DNA of 64,000 bases from Streptomyces sp. NBC_01754 (GCF_035918015.1 NZ_CP109132.1:3410001-3474000); one strand, 5' to 3'. Counted from the stretch's first letter, positions 8,879 to 17,853 are shown. Translations and numbers: made by a program. The notes: generated by a model not told the origin, from the sequence alone.

Positions 8879-10087
8879 TCAAGTTCCGTTGAGGTCGGGC
8901 TTGTAGGTGATGCCCAGGATGGGGAGGGCTCGTTCGGGTTGGTCGCGGATGGCCCGGGTGGTCTTCGCGATGTTGGTCGCTCCGAGGGCTTTGAGGGCTC
9001 CGATCGCGAGGTTGCGCAGGGCGGCCATGACGCGGGGTGCGTTGCCTGCGTGGACAGTGGAGGCGTCTTCGGCGAAGGTACGGTCGCGGATGTGGTGCTG
9101 GGCTTCCACGGTCCAGTGTCCGCGCAGGTGAGAGGCGAGTTTGGCCGGTTTCGCCTGGTGGACGTCGAGGCTGGTGACCGCATAGACGGTCTCGCGGGTC
9201 TCCTTCCTGCCGGTCTCTTTGCGGCGGCGGTGAACGCGGAGGGCGAGCTTCGCGTGAGGGAAGGCGATGCCTCCATGGTTGTCGGCGATGGCGAGAGTTT
9301 TGACTGAGCGGGACTCGCGGCGGCCGTGTCCCTTGTTCGAGGCGGTGTGCTGGATGGCCACCGCATGCCAGTCCAGGCCGTCCAGTTGGGCCCAGGCGGT
9401 GGGCTGATTGGGCTTGATCACGGCCACGTAGTGCGCCTTCTTGACCTCCACCAGCCAGGCGGCATTGGCCTTCACGGTGTGCAGCGCGTCGAAGGTGACC
9501 ACGTCTCCGTCCAGGTCAAGCGGCGTGAGCAGGGGCTGGAAGTGCCGCGTCTCGTTGGTCTTGGACCCAACCTCGGTCTGGGCGAGGGTGACCGGGCGGC
9601 CGTGGGTGACGGCGGACAGCAGGTGCCGGCGGGGCTGGTCCAGGCGGGCGGAGCCGCGCAGTGCCTTGCCGTCCACGGCGATCACCCGTCGCCTGCCCGG
9701 GACTGCGGCGGTATGGCGGTGAGCCAGCCAGGCTCCCACGGCCGCATCGAGTGCGTCGGGGTCGAGACGCTCGAGGAGTCTCCCGATCGCCGACCTGGAC
9801 GGTGCATGCCGCCAGTGCAGCAGATGCCGGCGCACGCCGAGTGTGGCGAGCAGTTCTGCGTCGGCGCGGGCGCCCCACTCGGCGAGTTCGTCGATGGTCC
9901 GGGCTCCCGAGACCGCGGCAGCCGCGCAGACCAGCAGGATCGAGGTCAGCGAGTACCAGCGGCCCCGCCGGGAGCGGGGATCGGGCACCGATTCCAGGAA
10001 GAAACGCAGGTCAGACATGTCATCCGGATGGAGCGGACCCAACTTGGCCAACACGGCAGGGATCGGGGAAGATGAGACAGCGGACAC
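8879..10087 (-). CDS. ISAs1-family transposase
   Basis: 402 residues from GTG 10087. The N-terminal ISAs1-associated domain DLRFFLESVPDPRSRRG is followed by the DDE catalytic core, with RVIAVDGKALRGSA carrying the first Asp, VVTFDALHTVKANA the second, and HWTVEAQHHIRDRTFAEDAS the Glu region. It cuts and joins the IS ends. The GTG sits in the 3' arm of a long inverted repeat (10081-10144), so readthrough mRNA would hide the start. No frameshift is seen. Confidence 0.9.
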   Translation of the reverse strand: MSAVSSSPIPAVLAKLGPLHPDDMSDLRFFLESVPDPRSRRGRWYSLTSILLVCAAAAVSGARTIDELAEWGARADAELLATLGVRRHLLHWRHAPSRSAIGRLLERLDPDALDAAVGAWLAHRHTAAVPGRRRVIAVDGKALRGSARLDQPRRHLLSAVTHGRPVTLAQTEVGSKTNETRHFQPLLTPLDLDGDVVTFDALHTVKANAAWLVEVKKAHYVAVIKPNQPTAWAQLDGLDWHAVAIQHTASNKGHGRRESRSVKTLAIADNHGGIAFPHAKLALRVHRRRKETGRKETRETVYAVTSLDVHQAKPAKLASHLRGHWTVEAQHHIRDRTFAEDASTVHAGNAPRVMAALRNLAIGALKALGATNIAKTTRAIRDQPERALPILGITYKPDLNGT

Positions 10088-10144
10088 GGGAACCCTCTTG
10101 ATCACTTGGCTTAGACACCTGAATGATCACGGATCCCGTGTCCG
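10081..10144 (-). promoter_or_regulatory. start-codon-sequestering inverted repeat of the ISAs1-type element
   Basis: CGGACACGGGA (10081-10091) and TCCCGTGTCCG (10134-10144) are perfect 11-bp arms. In minus-strand mRNA the 3' arm contains the transposase GTG start. A transcript entering from outside would fold and block translation, while a promoter between the arms would not. A comparable arrangement occurs in the ISL3 element at 34175-34246. Confidence 0.65.
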
Positions 10145-11965
10145 CTCCGTCATCCACCCCGACCTGCGGCATCCGCACGCCAGTTGGGTGATCCCGGGAA
10201 CTTGCGCAAGCCCTGCCCGGACCACGTACGCGCAGCGAGATCCGGTGCCGAGTACGAACCCCGTGATCCGAGGAATCGCTGGCTCCGTGCATGAGCGGGT
10301 CAACCGGATCGGACAAGCACGGGACTGGCTCGGGCGATGGCAAGACAAGATGCAGGGGAGGCCCCAACGGCCTATTCGGGAGCTGGACGAATGCTCCGGC
10401 GAATCCCTCGCTCAGTGGGCCCTTACGAACGTGCTGTACGCGCGAAAGCGGCCGGCACCGTCCTTCGGATTCAGGTTGGCGCCTGTACTCACGCACAGCG
10501 TTGCAGCCCGACGGCAGCGCAGGCTCCGGGGCGCACTGCTGTTGGCAACGCTGGTCTACCTGGAGGGCTCCCATCCACGAGGGATGGCAGCGATTTTCGT
10601 CACCGTGTTGCTGTGGCAGTTCTTCACCGGGCGGGCCTGTCGAGCGATCCTGCGCTGGGGTTTCAATGCACTCGTGCCGGCTGCCCTTCTCGCTGCGGGG
10701 CTGTTCGCCCTCTGGACTTTCGCCAAACCACATCTCCCGCTGCTGCGCGAGGCCGCCCTGGAAGGGCTACTGGTCGCGCCGCGCCTGCTGATCGCCGTCA
10801 CTGCGCTTCACCTTCTTGACCGCTGGGCGTGTCACGCGTACATGCAGTCGCTGCGCCTTGGCCGCGGACGCATCGCCACGCGTCCCTTCCTCGCACCGTT
10901 CGCCGCCAAGAGAATCACGGCCTGCGAGGTCAGTGAGCGGTGGCAAAGCATCGCGTACCGCAGGGAAAGCAGGGTGGATCGCTTCGTCGGAGCCGGCCTC
11001 GACTCGTGGCCGAAAGGAGCTACCCGTATCCAGCTCACGTCAGCCCGCACAGGTGAGGACGAAGAAGACGGCCCGCCCCTGGCTACAGCCGACTTGTCCG
11101 ACCTTGACGCGAGTCAGAAATTCGAGGCGGACGAGCTCCTCGACAAGGTGCGAGACGAACTGGAGGAGCTTCGAGGAGCACTCGTCGAAACCCATGCCCT
11201 GCCCAATTGCGATGTGGCCGAGTTTCTCGGCATCCCCGAGGGCCGATGGAAGAGCTTGGGCCAGAACGGTGGAGGCGGCAGTGATAAGTCGGAGTGGCCG
11301 GAGGCCACCGAGATGTGCACCGAAGCTCGGGATGCGCCCACCGGTCACTTCTCCCGGAGATACCTCGCCGCGCAAGTCGTCGCCTGGGACGGCCAAATCG
11401 TCGTCACGGTCTTCGCGCATGCAGCCCTGGAAGGCAACACACTGCACTTCGTCACCCGACCCCACGTCCTGGCACCGCTGCTTCCCTCAGCAAACGTAAC
11501 GCCCGCCAAGGGCTGGGATCTCGCCAGGAAACTGGCAGAAACACCGCTTCATGCATGCGGAGATACCGTGGCGCTCGCGTCCCGGGTGTACACGACCATC
11601 GGACGCGGACTCGGGCTGCTGACGGCTGTGACCATGGCCACCGCCGCTGTCCGCGAGAAAGACGACGGCCGGCCGGTGAGCCTGAGAGAGCACTGCGGTC
11701 GGGAGACAACTGAGGACATGCACCAGACCGAGGACGTGCAGCGCTACGTGTCGATCCTGCAATCGCGGATGTTCAGCACGGTGAGCGCTTTTCTTGCCGA
11801 CCACGGCCTGGCGACCGGCGAGTTCAAACGTCAGGCCATCGCCATCACACAGAACTTCATCAGCGGCGACAACAACCAAGTCAACACCGGCAATATGGGC
11901 GGCGGCATGCAACAAGGCCCTATGCCTGGCGGTCCGGCAAACAGAACCGAGAAGGCAGGTTGATC

Positions 11966-12346
11966 ATGAGATTCGGTCGAGCAACCGCTGGCGGTGGCAC
12001 CAACGTCACCGGCAGCGGCAACCAGGTCAACACCGGCAGAGTCGGTGGTGACATGCGCCAAGTCCACGTCTCGGGGACCGCAGCAGACGACCCCAGGCTG
12101 CTGGCTGCACAGACCAGACTCGCCGAGCTGGTAGCTGCCCTCGACACATACGCAGACGAAGTGCACAGCATCGACAGTTGCCGCCAAGCCGTGGCCAGAA
12201 TTGACGAGGAGCTACGGGAGCCGACGCCGGACGGGCGTCGCCTCACCGAGACCCTGGAGATGCTGAGCCTCGCGCTCGGGTCCGCCACGTCCCTGACCGC
12301 GCTCGCTGGTTCACTTCGAAGTGCGATCGAGGCACTTCTCGGCTGA
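11966..12346 (+). CDS. small helical protein with N-terminal RHIM/BASS-like motif
   Basis: 126 residues. It begins two bases after the stop of the split membrane-protein gene, with AAGGCAGG as binding site. Residues near 10-35 read TNVTGSGNQVNTGRVGG and then DMRQVHVSG. The core NQVNTGxxGGxMxQ is shared with the C-terminus of the upstream product. The rest is predicted helical (LLAAQTRLAELVAALDTYADEV, then the ITETL-like region to SLRSAIEALLG). Short Streptomyces proteins of this shape have been annotated as DUF5955, an identification made from memory. In known bacterial amyloid signalling pairs one partner carries the motif N-terminally and the effector C-terminally, as here. Confidence 0.75.
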   Translation: MRFGRATAGGGTNVTGSGNQVNTGRVGGDMRQVHVSGTAADDPRLLAAQTRLAELVAALDTYADEVHSIDSCRQAVARIDEELREPTPDGRRLTETLEMLSLALGSATSLTALAGSLRSAIEALLG

Positions 12347-12449
12347 AGACCAAGCGTCACCGCTACTGCCCTGACCGGGAAGGTTCGCCGGGTTGGCGGT
12401 TCCAGCGGTTGGATGTCCGGAGACGTCCGATCCGACCGTTGGGGGTGTG

Positions 12450-13571
12450 ATGGCTGAGCCTGTCCGTGTGCGCAGGTTGACCGACCAGGAGGGGCAGAAG
12501 CTGCAGCAGATCGTGCGCCGGGGCAGCACCAGCTCGGTGCGGTACCGGCGCGCGATGATGCTGCTGGCCTCGGCCGGCGGAAACCGGGTCCCGGTGATCG
12601 CGCAGCTGGTCCAGGCCGACGAGGACACCGTCCGCGACGTGATCCACCGGTTCAACGAGATCGGCCTGGCCTGCCTGGACCCTCGCTGGGCAGGAGGCCG
12701 TCCCCGCCTGCTCAGTCCTGACGACGAGGACTTCGTCGTCCAGACGGCCACCACCCGCCCGACCAAGCTCGGTCAGCCCTTCACCCGCTGGTCCATCCGC
12801 AAACTCGCCGCCTACCTGCGGAAAGTGCACGGCCGTGTGATCCGGATCGGCCGCGAGGCATTACGGTGCCTGCTCGCCCGCCGCGGCATCACCTTCCAGC
12901 GCACCAAGACCTGGAAGGAGTCACCCGACCCCGAGCGCGACGGCAAGCTGGACCGCATCGAGGAGGTACTGGAACGCTTCCCGGACCGCGTGTTCGCGTT
13001 CGACGAGTTCGGGCCGCTCGGCATCCGGCCCACCACCGGAGCCGGCTGGGCTCCTGCCGGTCACCCCGAGCGTCATCCCGCGACCTACCACCGCACGCAC
13101 GGGGTGCGGTACTTCCACGGCTGCTACTCCGTCGGCGACGACCGGCTGTGGGGCGTCAACCGCCGCAAGAAGGGTGCGGTGAACACCCTGGCCGCACTGA
13201 GGTCGATCCGGGCCGCGCGCCCGGACGGCGCCCCGATCTACGTCATTCTGGACAACCTGTCCGCCCACAAGGGCGACAAGATCCGTCGCTGGGCGAAGAA
13301 GAACCGCGTCGAGCTGTGCTTCACCCCGACCTACGCCTCCTGGGCCAACCCGATCGAAGCCCATTTCGGGCCACTGCGGCAGTTCACGATCGCCAACTCC
13401 AACCACCGCAACCACAGCGTGCAGACCCGGGCCCTGCACGCATACCTGCGCTGGCGCAACGCCAACGCCCGTCACCCCGACGTCCTCGCGGCGCAGCGCC
13501 GCGAACGCGCCCGCATCCGCAGCGAGAAGGGCATCCGCTGGGGCGGACGCCCGCTCCCCGCCGCGGCCTGA
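12450..13571 (+). CDS. IS630-family transposase
   Basis: 373 residues. Helix-turn-helix region (YRRAMMLLASAGGNRVPVIAQL) followed by the IS630 DDE domain: RVFAFDEFGPLGIRP (first Asp), YVILDNLSAHKGDKIRRW (second Asp) and YASWANPIEAHFGPL (Glu). Cut-and-paste transposase targeting TA. ATG 12450 follows GGGGGTGTG. Intact in one frame, so possibly active. Confidence 0.93.
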   Translation: MAEPVRVRRLTDQEGQKLQQIVRRGSTSSVRYRRAMMLLASAGGNRVPVIAQLVQADEDTVRDVIHRFNEIGLACLDPRWAGGRPRLLSPDDEDFVVQTATTRPTKLGQPFTRWSIRKLAAYLRKVHGRVIRIGREALRCLLARRGITFQRTKTWKESPDPERDGKLDRIEEVLERFPDRVFAFDEFGPLGIRPTTGAGWAPAGHPERHPATYHRTHGVRYFHGCYSVGDDRLWGVNRRKKGAVNTLAALRSIRAARPDGAPIYVILDNLSAHKGDKIRRWAKKNRVELCFTPTYASWANPIEAHFGPLRQFTIANSNHRNHSVQTRALHAYLRWRNANARHPDVLAAQRRERARIRSEKGIRWGGRPLPAAA

Positions 13572-13586
13572 CCAAGCGACCGAGCG

Positions 13587-14126
13587 TCAGGCCCTCGCAC
13601 CACGCGCGATTCGGTACAGCACGTTCGGACGCAGTGGCCCTTCGGGCTCGGTGGGGTCGTCGAAATCGTCAGCCGAGTCGCGGGTCATGCCGATCCGACG
13701 CATCACTGCTTGGGAACGGAGGTTGGTAGCAGTCGTCACTGCAAGGATCTCGGGGAGCTCAAGTGTTTCGAAGCCGAAGGCCAGGCCAGCCAGGGCGGCC
13801 TCGGTGGCGTAACCCTGGCCCCAGGCCGAGCGAGCGAGCCTCCAACCGATCTCTACCCCCGTGAACGGCATGCCATCATCCACCTGGTCCAAGCCCGCGA
13901 AGCCGATGAACTCGCCCGTGGCCTGCAATTGAACTGCCCACCATCCGTAGCCTCGCTGGTCGAACTCGGCCTGGAACTGCGCCACGGAGGCATCGCTCTG
14001 TTCGCGGGTGAGCAGGTCGCCCAAGTGCTCCCGAACCTCGGGATCAGCATTCATCGCCGCCCACGGTTCAAGGTCGGAATCTCGCCATCGACGGAGCACG
14101 AGGCGATCGGTGCGCAGTTCAGTCAT
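13587..14126 (-). CDS. GNAT acetyltransferase (RimJ/RimL-like), transposon passenger
   Basis: 179 residues beginning MTELRTDRLVLRRWRDSDL, the normal start of the Acetyltransf_3 group. The acetyl-CoA site follows in the GWRLARSAWGQGYATEAALAG segment, and TTATNLRSQAVMRRIGM fits motif B. It would transfer acetyl from acetyl-CoA to an amine; the substrate is unknown. It lies inside the inverted repeats of the IS630 element, convergent with the transposase. It may offer a selectable benefit such as drug or toxin acetylation, which is speculation. Confidence 0.85.
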   Translation of the reverse strand: MTELRTDRLVLRRWRDSDLEPWAAMNADPEVREHLGDLLTREQSDASVAQFQAEFDQRGYGWWAVQLQATGEFIGFAGLDQVDDGMPFTGVEIGWRLARSAWGQGYATEAALAGLAFGFETLELPEILAVTTATNLRSQAVMRRIGMTRDSADDFDDPTEPEGPLRPNVLYRIARGARA

Positions 14127-14270
14127 GCTGCCCAGCCAACGTGAGCGCCGCCCCCAAGGCAATCCATTTTCTGCGGGACTGCTACCGCCGCTCACAAGAA
14201 GAACGCACGGCTGGCTCCAAGACGGACGAAGCGACCACCGCCCTGGCGAACCTTCCCGGTCAGAGCACTA

Positions 14271-14300
14271 CGTGGGCAGGGCCAGCAGGCCCTGCCCACG
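14271..14300. terminator. bidirectional terminator between the motif-paired unit and the integrase
   Basis: CGTGGGCAGGGCC (14271-14283) and GGCCCTGCCCACG (14288-14300) form a perfect 13-bp stem with loop AGCA. Before the IS630 insertion it directly followed the gene ending at 12346. It also ends the convergent integrase transcript. Confidence 0.85.
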
Positions 14301-14305
14301 TCCAC

Positions 14306-15463
14306 CTAATTCTTTCGTGGAACCGAGCGGCAGCGCGCTTCCGTCATTTTCCGACGGCCCTCCTTCACCAAGGCGTCAATGCCCGACGCGACCTCCCGCT
14401 GCCGCTCACCATCGGAGTGCTGGTAAATCAGCGCAGCCTTCTCCGAGGACTGGCCGGCGCGGACCATAGTGTCCTTGAGCGTGGCGCCCGACTGGGTGGA
14501 CAGGGTGTGGCCGGTGTGCCGGAGGTCGTAGAAGCGGAAGCCCTCCGGCAGGCCGACCTGGCCGCGGGCCCTGCGCCACTTGCGGCCGAAGGTGGACCGG
14601 CGGAAGGGGGCGCCCCTCTCCCCGCCGAGAAGGAGCCCGTCGGGCTCCTTCTCGGCGTACCAATCGAGGTGACGCTTCACCTCGATGTACAGGAAGGCCG
14701 GGAGGAAGACGGTTCGCCTTCCCGCGGCCGACTTGGTGTCGCCTTCGACGCGACGCCCGGTGGTCAGCTCGGGTGCAGCGTCCCGAACCTTGACCGAGAG
14801 GGGTTCGAGCGTGACGTCGGGCCGCCGCAGCGCCGTCTGCTCCTCCGGACGCATCGGCCCGTAGGCGCCGAAGTACACCATCAGCCGCCACCTCGGTCCC
14901 ATGACGTCGGCGAGCGCGTCGACCTGTTCGACGGTGGCCGTCGGGCGTTCCTTGGCCTTCTCGCTGCCGGCGCCCCTGATCCGGCAGGGGTTGCGGCGGA
15001 TCAGCTCGTCGTCGGCCGCCGTCTCCATGATGGCCTTGAGTAGGCGGTAAGACTTGGCGACGGTCGTCGCACCGGTAGTCCCCAGCCGCTCGACCCGCCA
15101 GGTACGCACGCCCGGCGGCGTGATGCCATCCAGACTCACCGAGGCGAATGCGGGCAGCAGGTGCAGGCGCAGGAGCCTTCGGTACAGCTCCTCCGTGGTG
15201 GCGGAGAGCCCGCGTTCCTCGACCCACTTCATGGCGTACGTCTCGAAGTTGATCGAGCCGGCGTCGGGATCAACCCAGTGCTTGCGCTCGATGTCGGCCT
15301 GGGTGAGCGTGAGCCAGGTCTGGGCCTCGGTACGCGTCTCGAAGGTCTCCGGGGCGGTGCGACGGCTGCCGTCCGGAGCCCAGTAGCGCGTCTGCCACCG
15401 CCCTGACGGGAGCTGACGAACGGTGCCGAACTCGCGCCGCCGCTGCGGCTTACGGACGGCCAT
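14306..15463 (-). CDS. int: tyrosine site-specific integrase of segment A
   Basis: 385 residues: N-terminal arm-binding region, SAM-like core-binding domain near 65-165, then the catalytic domain. Visible active-site positions are Arg in GPMRPEEQ near 202, the DLRHTGH box near 317 and the nucleophile Tyr in ALIYQHS near 345. The first His of the usual HxLR box is Tyr here (FYDLRHTGH). It would recombine the 47-bp tRNA-Gly att sites. No excisionase gene is visible beside it, so excision may be lost or encoded elsewhere. Confidence 0.93.
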   Translation of the reverse strand: MAVRKPQRRREFGTVRQLPSGRWQTRYWAPDGSRRTAPETFETRTEAQTWLTLTQADIERKHWVDPDAGSINFETYAMKWVEERGLSATTEELYRRLLRLHLLPAFASVSLDGITPPGVRTWRVERLGTTGATTVAKSYRLLKAIMETAADDELIRRNPCRIRGAGSEKAKERPTATVEQVDALADVMGPRWRLMVYFGAYGPMRPEEQTALRRPDVTLEPLSVKVRDAAPELTTGRRVEGDTKSAAGRRTVFLPAFLYIEVKRHLDWYAEKEPDGLLLGGERGAPFRRSTFGRKWRRARGQVGLPEGFRFYDLRHTGHTLSTQSGATLKDTMVRAGQSSEKAALIYQHSDGERQREVASGIDALVKEGRRKMTEARCRSVPRKN

Positions 15464-15533
15464 CAGGCTGCCTCCCCGAAGCGGGAACGCGCGTCACCGA
15501 GAGTCGGAACGGTGCGCTCCTCGATGTACGCCG

Positions 15534-15795
15534 GTGGCCATACCCGGCCGCCCCACCGAGCCCGTACGGCCGTCGGCGGAGGAGCCCGAACCTGCTCCGC
15601 CGTCCGAGGGTGAGGCGGTGTTCGCGGAGCTGCGGGAGCAGATTCGCCGCTACGTCGTACTGCCGAGCGGGGAGGCGTTCACGGCCGTGACCCTGTGGGT
15701 TGCGGCTACGCACTTGCAGACGGCGTGGCAGCACGCTCCGCGACTGGCCGTGGTGGGGCCGGCGAAGCGGTGCGGCAAGTCTCGGCTGCTGACGT
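15534..15795 (+). pseudogene. 5' fragment of a DUF3631/ATPase-type gene
   Basis: From GTG 15534 the reading VAIPGRPTEPVRPS leads into FAELREQIRRYVVLPSGEAF and the P-loop-like VVGPAKRCGKSRLL. It then breaks off and meets mobC coding sequence in another frame. DUF3631 helicase-like proteins are common on actinobacterial integrative elements; the assignment rests on this short stretch. The rest of the gene is missing, so a deletion probably fused this region to mobC. Confidence 0.6.
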
Positions 15796-16156
15796 CCGCT
15801 ACAGCACCGACGAGAAAACAGCGATCCTCACCGTGGCCCGCTCGCTGAACATCGCCGCCGCCCACTACGTCGGCGCCGTCGTCATGGCCCACATCCAGGG
15901 AGACCTCACGCTGCCTGGTCAGCGCACTCAGCTCGACGACTACATCGACGAACTCGCAGCCCTCCGAGGTGAAGTCGCCAAGATCGGCCGCAACGTCAAC
16001 CAGATCGCCAAGAAGCGCAACTCCGGCGACCGTCCACACCCTGGGGACACCGCACTCCTCGACCATGCGGAACGCGTCCTCGACACGGCCAGCACAGTCG
16101 TCCGCCACATCGCAGCAGCCACCAATCAGGTTGCCGCCACAAAGGGGCCACGATGA
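15695..16156 (+). CDS. mobC: MobC-like relaxosome protein, N-terminus lost
   Basis: The conserved part runs from about 15795: VRYSTDEKTAILTVARSLN, then IDELAALRGEVAKIGRNVNQIAKKRNSG. The GRNVNQIAK segment is typical of MobC proteins that help the relaxase open oriT. The first 30 or so residues of this frame come from the DUF3631 fragment read out of frame, so the native start and DNA-binding arm seem deleted. The stop overlaps the relaxase ATG (ATGA), the usual coupling. Any oriT upstream of mobC may also be gone. Confidence 0.65.
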   Translation: MGCGYALADGVAARSATGRGGAGEAVRQVSAADVRYSTDEKTAILTVARSLNIAAAHYVGAVVMAHIQGDLTLPGQRTQLDDYIDELAALRGEVAKIGRNVNQIAKKRNSGDRPHPGDTALLDHAERVLDTASTVVRHIAAATNQVAATKGPR

Positions 16157-17853
16157 TCGCGAAGATCAGCAGCGGCAAGAGCACAGCCGGCCTCATCCGC
16201 TACCTCTACGGCCCCGGCCGGGCCAACGAGCACACCGACCCGTACCTCGTCGCCTCCTGGGACGGCTTCGCACTCGACCTCGGCCGCACCGACGACACCG
16301 CCGCCACGAAGAAGCTCCTCGTGGCCGACCTCGACCTACGCGCCCAGCAGGCCAGGCGACTCGGCCGGGCCCCGAAGCAGCACGTGTGGCACTGCTCCCT
16401 CCGCGCCGCACCCGGCGACCGCATCCTCGACGACGCCGAATGGGCGGACATCGCCCGCCGTGTCGTCACAGCGACCGGCATCGCACCGACAGACGATCCG
16501 GACGGCTGCCGGTGGGTCGCCGTCCGGCATGCCGACGACCACATCCACATCGCCGCCACCAAGATCCGAGGCGACCTGCGCACCGCACGCCACTGGAACG
16601 ACTACCTCACCGCCGACCGCGAACTCGCAGCCATCGAGAAGGAATACGGCCTCTCCCAAGTCGTACGCGGAGACCGCACCGCCGCAAAACGGCCCACCCG
16701 CGCCGAGCAGGAGAAGGCCCACCGGGCCGGCCACGACAAGCCCGCCCGCGCACGCCTGCGCACCCTTGTCCGCACAGCAGCGGCTGCCGCCACCAACACC
16801 GAGGAGTTCCTCGCTCTACTCACCCGCACCAACGGCGTCCTCGTCGAGGTCCTGCACTTCCCCTCCGCAGAACCCCGCGGCTACAAAGTCGCCCTGGAGC
16901 ACGACACGAACGCCGAAGGAGAGCCGGTGTGGTTCTCCGGCTCCACGCTGTCACCGGACCTCTCCCTTCCCAAGATCCAGAGCCGTCTCGCCGCAGCAGA
17001 CATCCCTGCCGACATTCCCAACGGGCATCTGCGGCCTCACCCGTGGCACCAAGCCACCGCAGCCACAGAGCGCATCCCCCACCACCTCGGCCGGCCGGAC
17101 GCCGAAGCCGCCCAGGCCCACCTGGCCGCCCTCGGCGAAGCACTCGACGTCGTGGCCCTCACCGCACCACCGGACATCCGTAGTGAACTCCGGTCGGCAG
17201 CCTCTGCCTTCGAACGGGCAACCCGTTCACGTATCCATGCCGAACACCACCACGCCCGGGCGCTGCGCGGGGCTGTGAAAGCCATACTCCGCGAGCCCTC
17301 GCCCAAGGACGGAGCTCTCCTGGCGATGTTCCTCGATGCCGCACTCCTGGCCGTCATCGCCGCCGCCCGCTGGCACGACCAACGACAGCACAACCAGCAG
17401 ACCGCAGCCGCCCACCAGACTCTGCTCCACCTCCAGGGCGCCTACGAGCGAATCTCATACGGGCACGTGCTTGCCGCCGGCCAGCATCGACCGCCTCGGA
17501 GGGTCGCAGTCCGGTACGCCCAGCTCATCCGCCAGGCCGCCCCCGCACACGCCGACCACATCCTCGCCGATCCCGCCACCGATGCGCTGACCAACGCATT
17601 GGCCGCCGCGGAGACCGCAGGCCACGATCCCGGACGCCTGTTGCAGCAGGCAGCAGACGAACGCGCCCTCGACGACGCCCGCTCCCCAGCACGCACACTG
17701 GCCTGGCGCGTACAACGGCTCTCGCAGAGGCCCGCTCCAAGCCGGCAAGCTCAGGCGGCACAGGCACGCAGCAGCGTCCTACGCCCCGTAACTCACCCGC
17801 AGCCTGCGGCACCGGCCCGACCCGCCGCTGCCTCTCAGCCTCGGCGGAGGTGA
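16153..17853 (+). CDS. relaxase/mobilization nuclease (MOBP-like)
   Basis: 566 residues. Opens MIAKISSGKSTAGLIRYLYG, with a Tyr that could be the nicking residue. The metal-binding triad appears as AVRHADDHIHIAA near residue 120. This is the VirD2-like relaxase domain that nicks oriT and pilots single-stranded DNA. The C-terminal half is Ala/His/Arg-rich and probably helical. The start overlaps the mobC stop. Without transfer-channel genes in the segment it would need a helper element. Confidence 0.85.
   Translation: MIAKISSGKSTAGLIRYLYGPGRANEHTDPYLVASWDGFALDLGRTDDTAATKKLLVADLDLRAQQARRLGRAPKQHVWHCSLRAAPGDRILDDAEWADIARRVVTATGIAPTDDPDGCRWVAVRHADDHIHIAATKIRGDLRTARHWNDYLTADRELAAIEKEYGLSQVVRGDRTAAKRPTRAEQEKAHRAGHDKPARARLRTLVRTAAAAATNTEEFLALLTRTNGVLVEVLHFPSAEPRGYKVALEHDTNAEGEPVWFSGSTLSPDLSLPKIQSRLAAADIPADIPNGHLRPHPWHQATAATERIPHHLGRPDAEAAQAHLAALGEALDVVALTAPPDIRSELRSAASAFERATRSRIHAEHHHARALRGAVKAILREPSPKDGALLAMFLDAALLAVIAAARWHDQRQHNQQTAAAHQTLLHLQGAYERISYGHVLAAGQHRPPRRVAVRYAQLIRQAAPAHADHILADPATDALTNALAAAETAGHDPGRLLQQAADERALDDARSPARTLAWRVQRLSQRPAPSRQAQAAQARSSVLRPVTHPQPAAPARPAAASQPRRR

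Larger units (their letters stand above)
8869..10215. mobile_element. ISAs1-family insertion sequence, 1347 bp
   Basis: The left end CAGGGCTTGATCAAGTTCC (8869-8887) and right end GGAACTTGCGCAAGCCCTG (10197-10215) are 19-bp inverted repeats with two mismatches. The flanks carry the 8-bp target duplication CCCGGACC (8861-8868 and 10216-10223). The single gene is an ISAs1-type transposase. Exact ends and an intact duplication indicate a recent insertion. Confidence 0.93.
8719..11963 (+). pseudogene. membrane protein with C-terminal RHIM/BASS-like motif, split by an IS
   Basis: Removing the IS (8869-10215) and one copy of its 8-bp target repeat joins 8719-8868 (50 codons) to 10224-11963 in frame, giving 629 residues. 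The ATG has GGGGGAGG six bases upstream. The rebuilt protein has a variable N-terminus, three or four membrane helices around LRGALLLATLVYLEGS, ALVPAALLAAGLFALWTF and LLVAPRLLIAVTALHLL, and a long cytosolic region. It ends with SGDNNQVNTGNMGGGMQQG, which matches the N-terminus of the next gene's product. The family is unknown to me. The downstream part could still be made from GTG 10287 or ATG 10350. The pairing suggests an effector activated by motif templating. Confidence 0.65.
12366..14268. mobile_element. IS630-family transposon carrying an acetyltransferase passenger, 1903 bp
   Basis: 24-bp inverted repeats (12366-12389 and 14245-14268, two mismatches) share CTGACCGGGAAGGTTCGCC. The dinucleotide TA abuts both ends (12364-12365, 14269-14270), the standard IS630/Tc1 target duplication. 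Inside are the transposase and a convergent GNAT gene. A plain IS630 element is near 1.2 kb, so the extra 0.7 kb is passenger DNA. It landed just before the hairpin terminator at 14271. Confidence 0.9.

Noticed and set aside
8731..9366. Arg/Pro/Ser-rich frame on the minus strand near the tRNA
   Set aside because: It crosses the left end of the ISAs1-type element, so it cannot be an ancestral gene; the transposase frame explains the strand.
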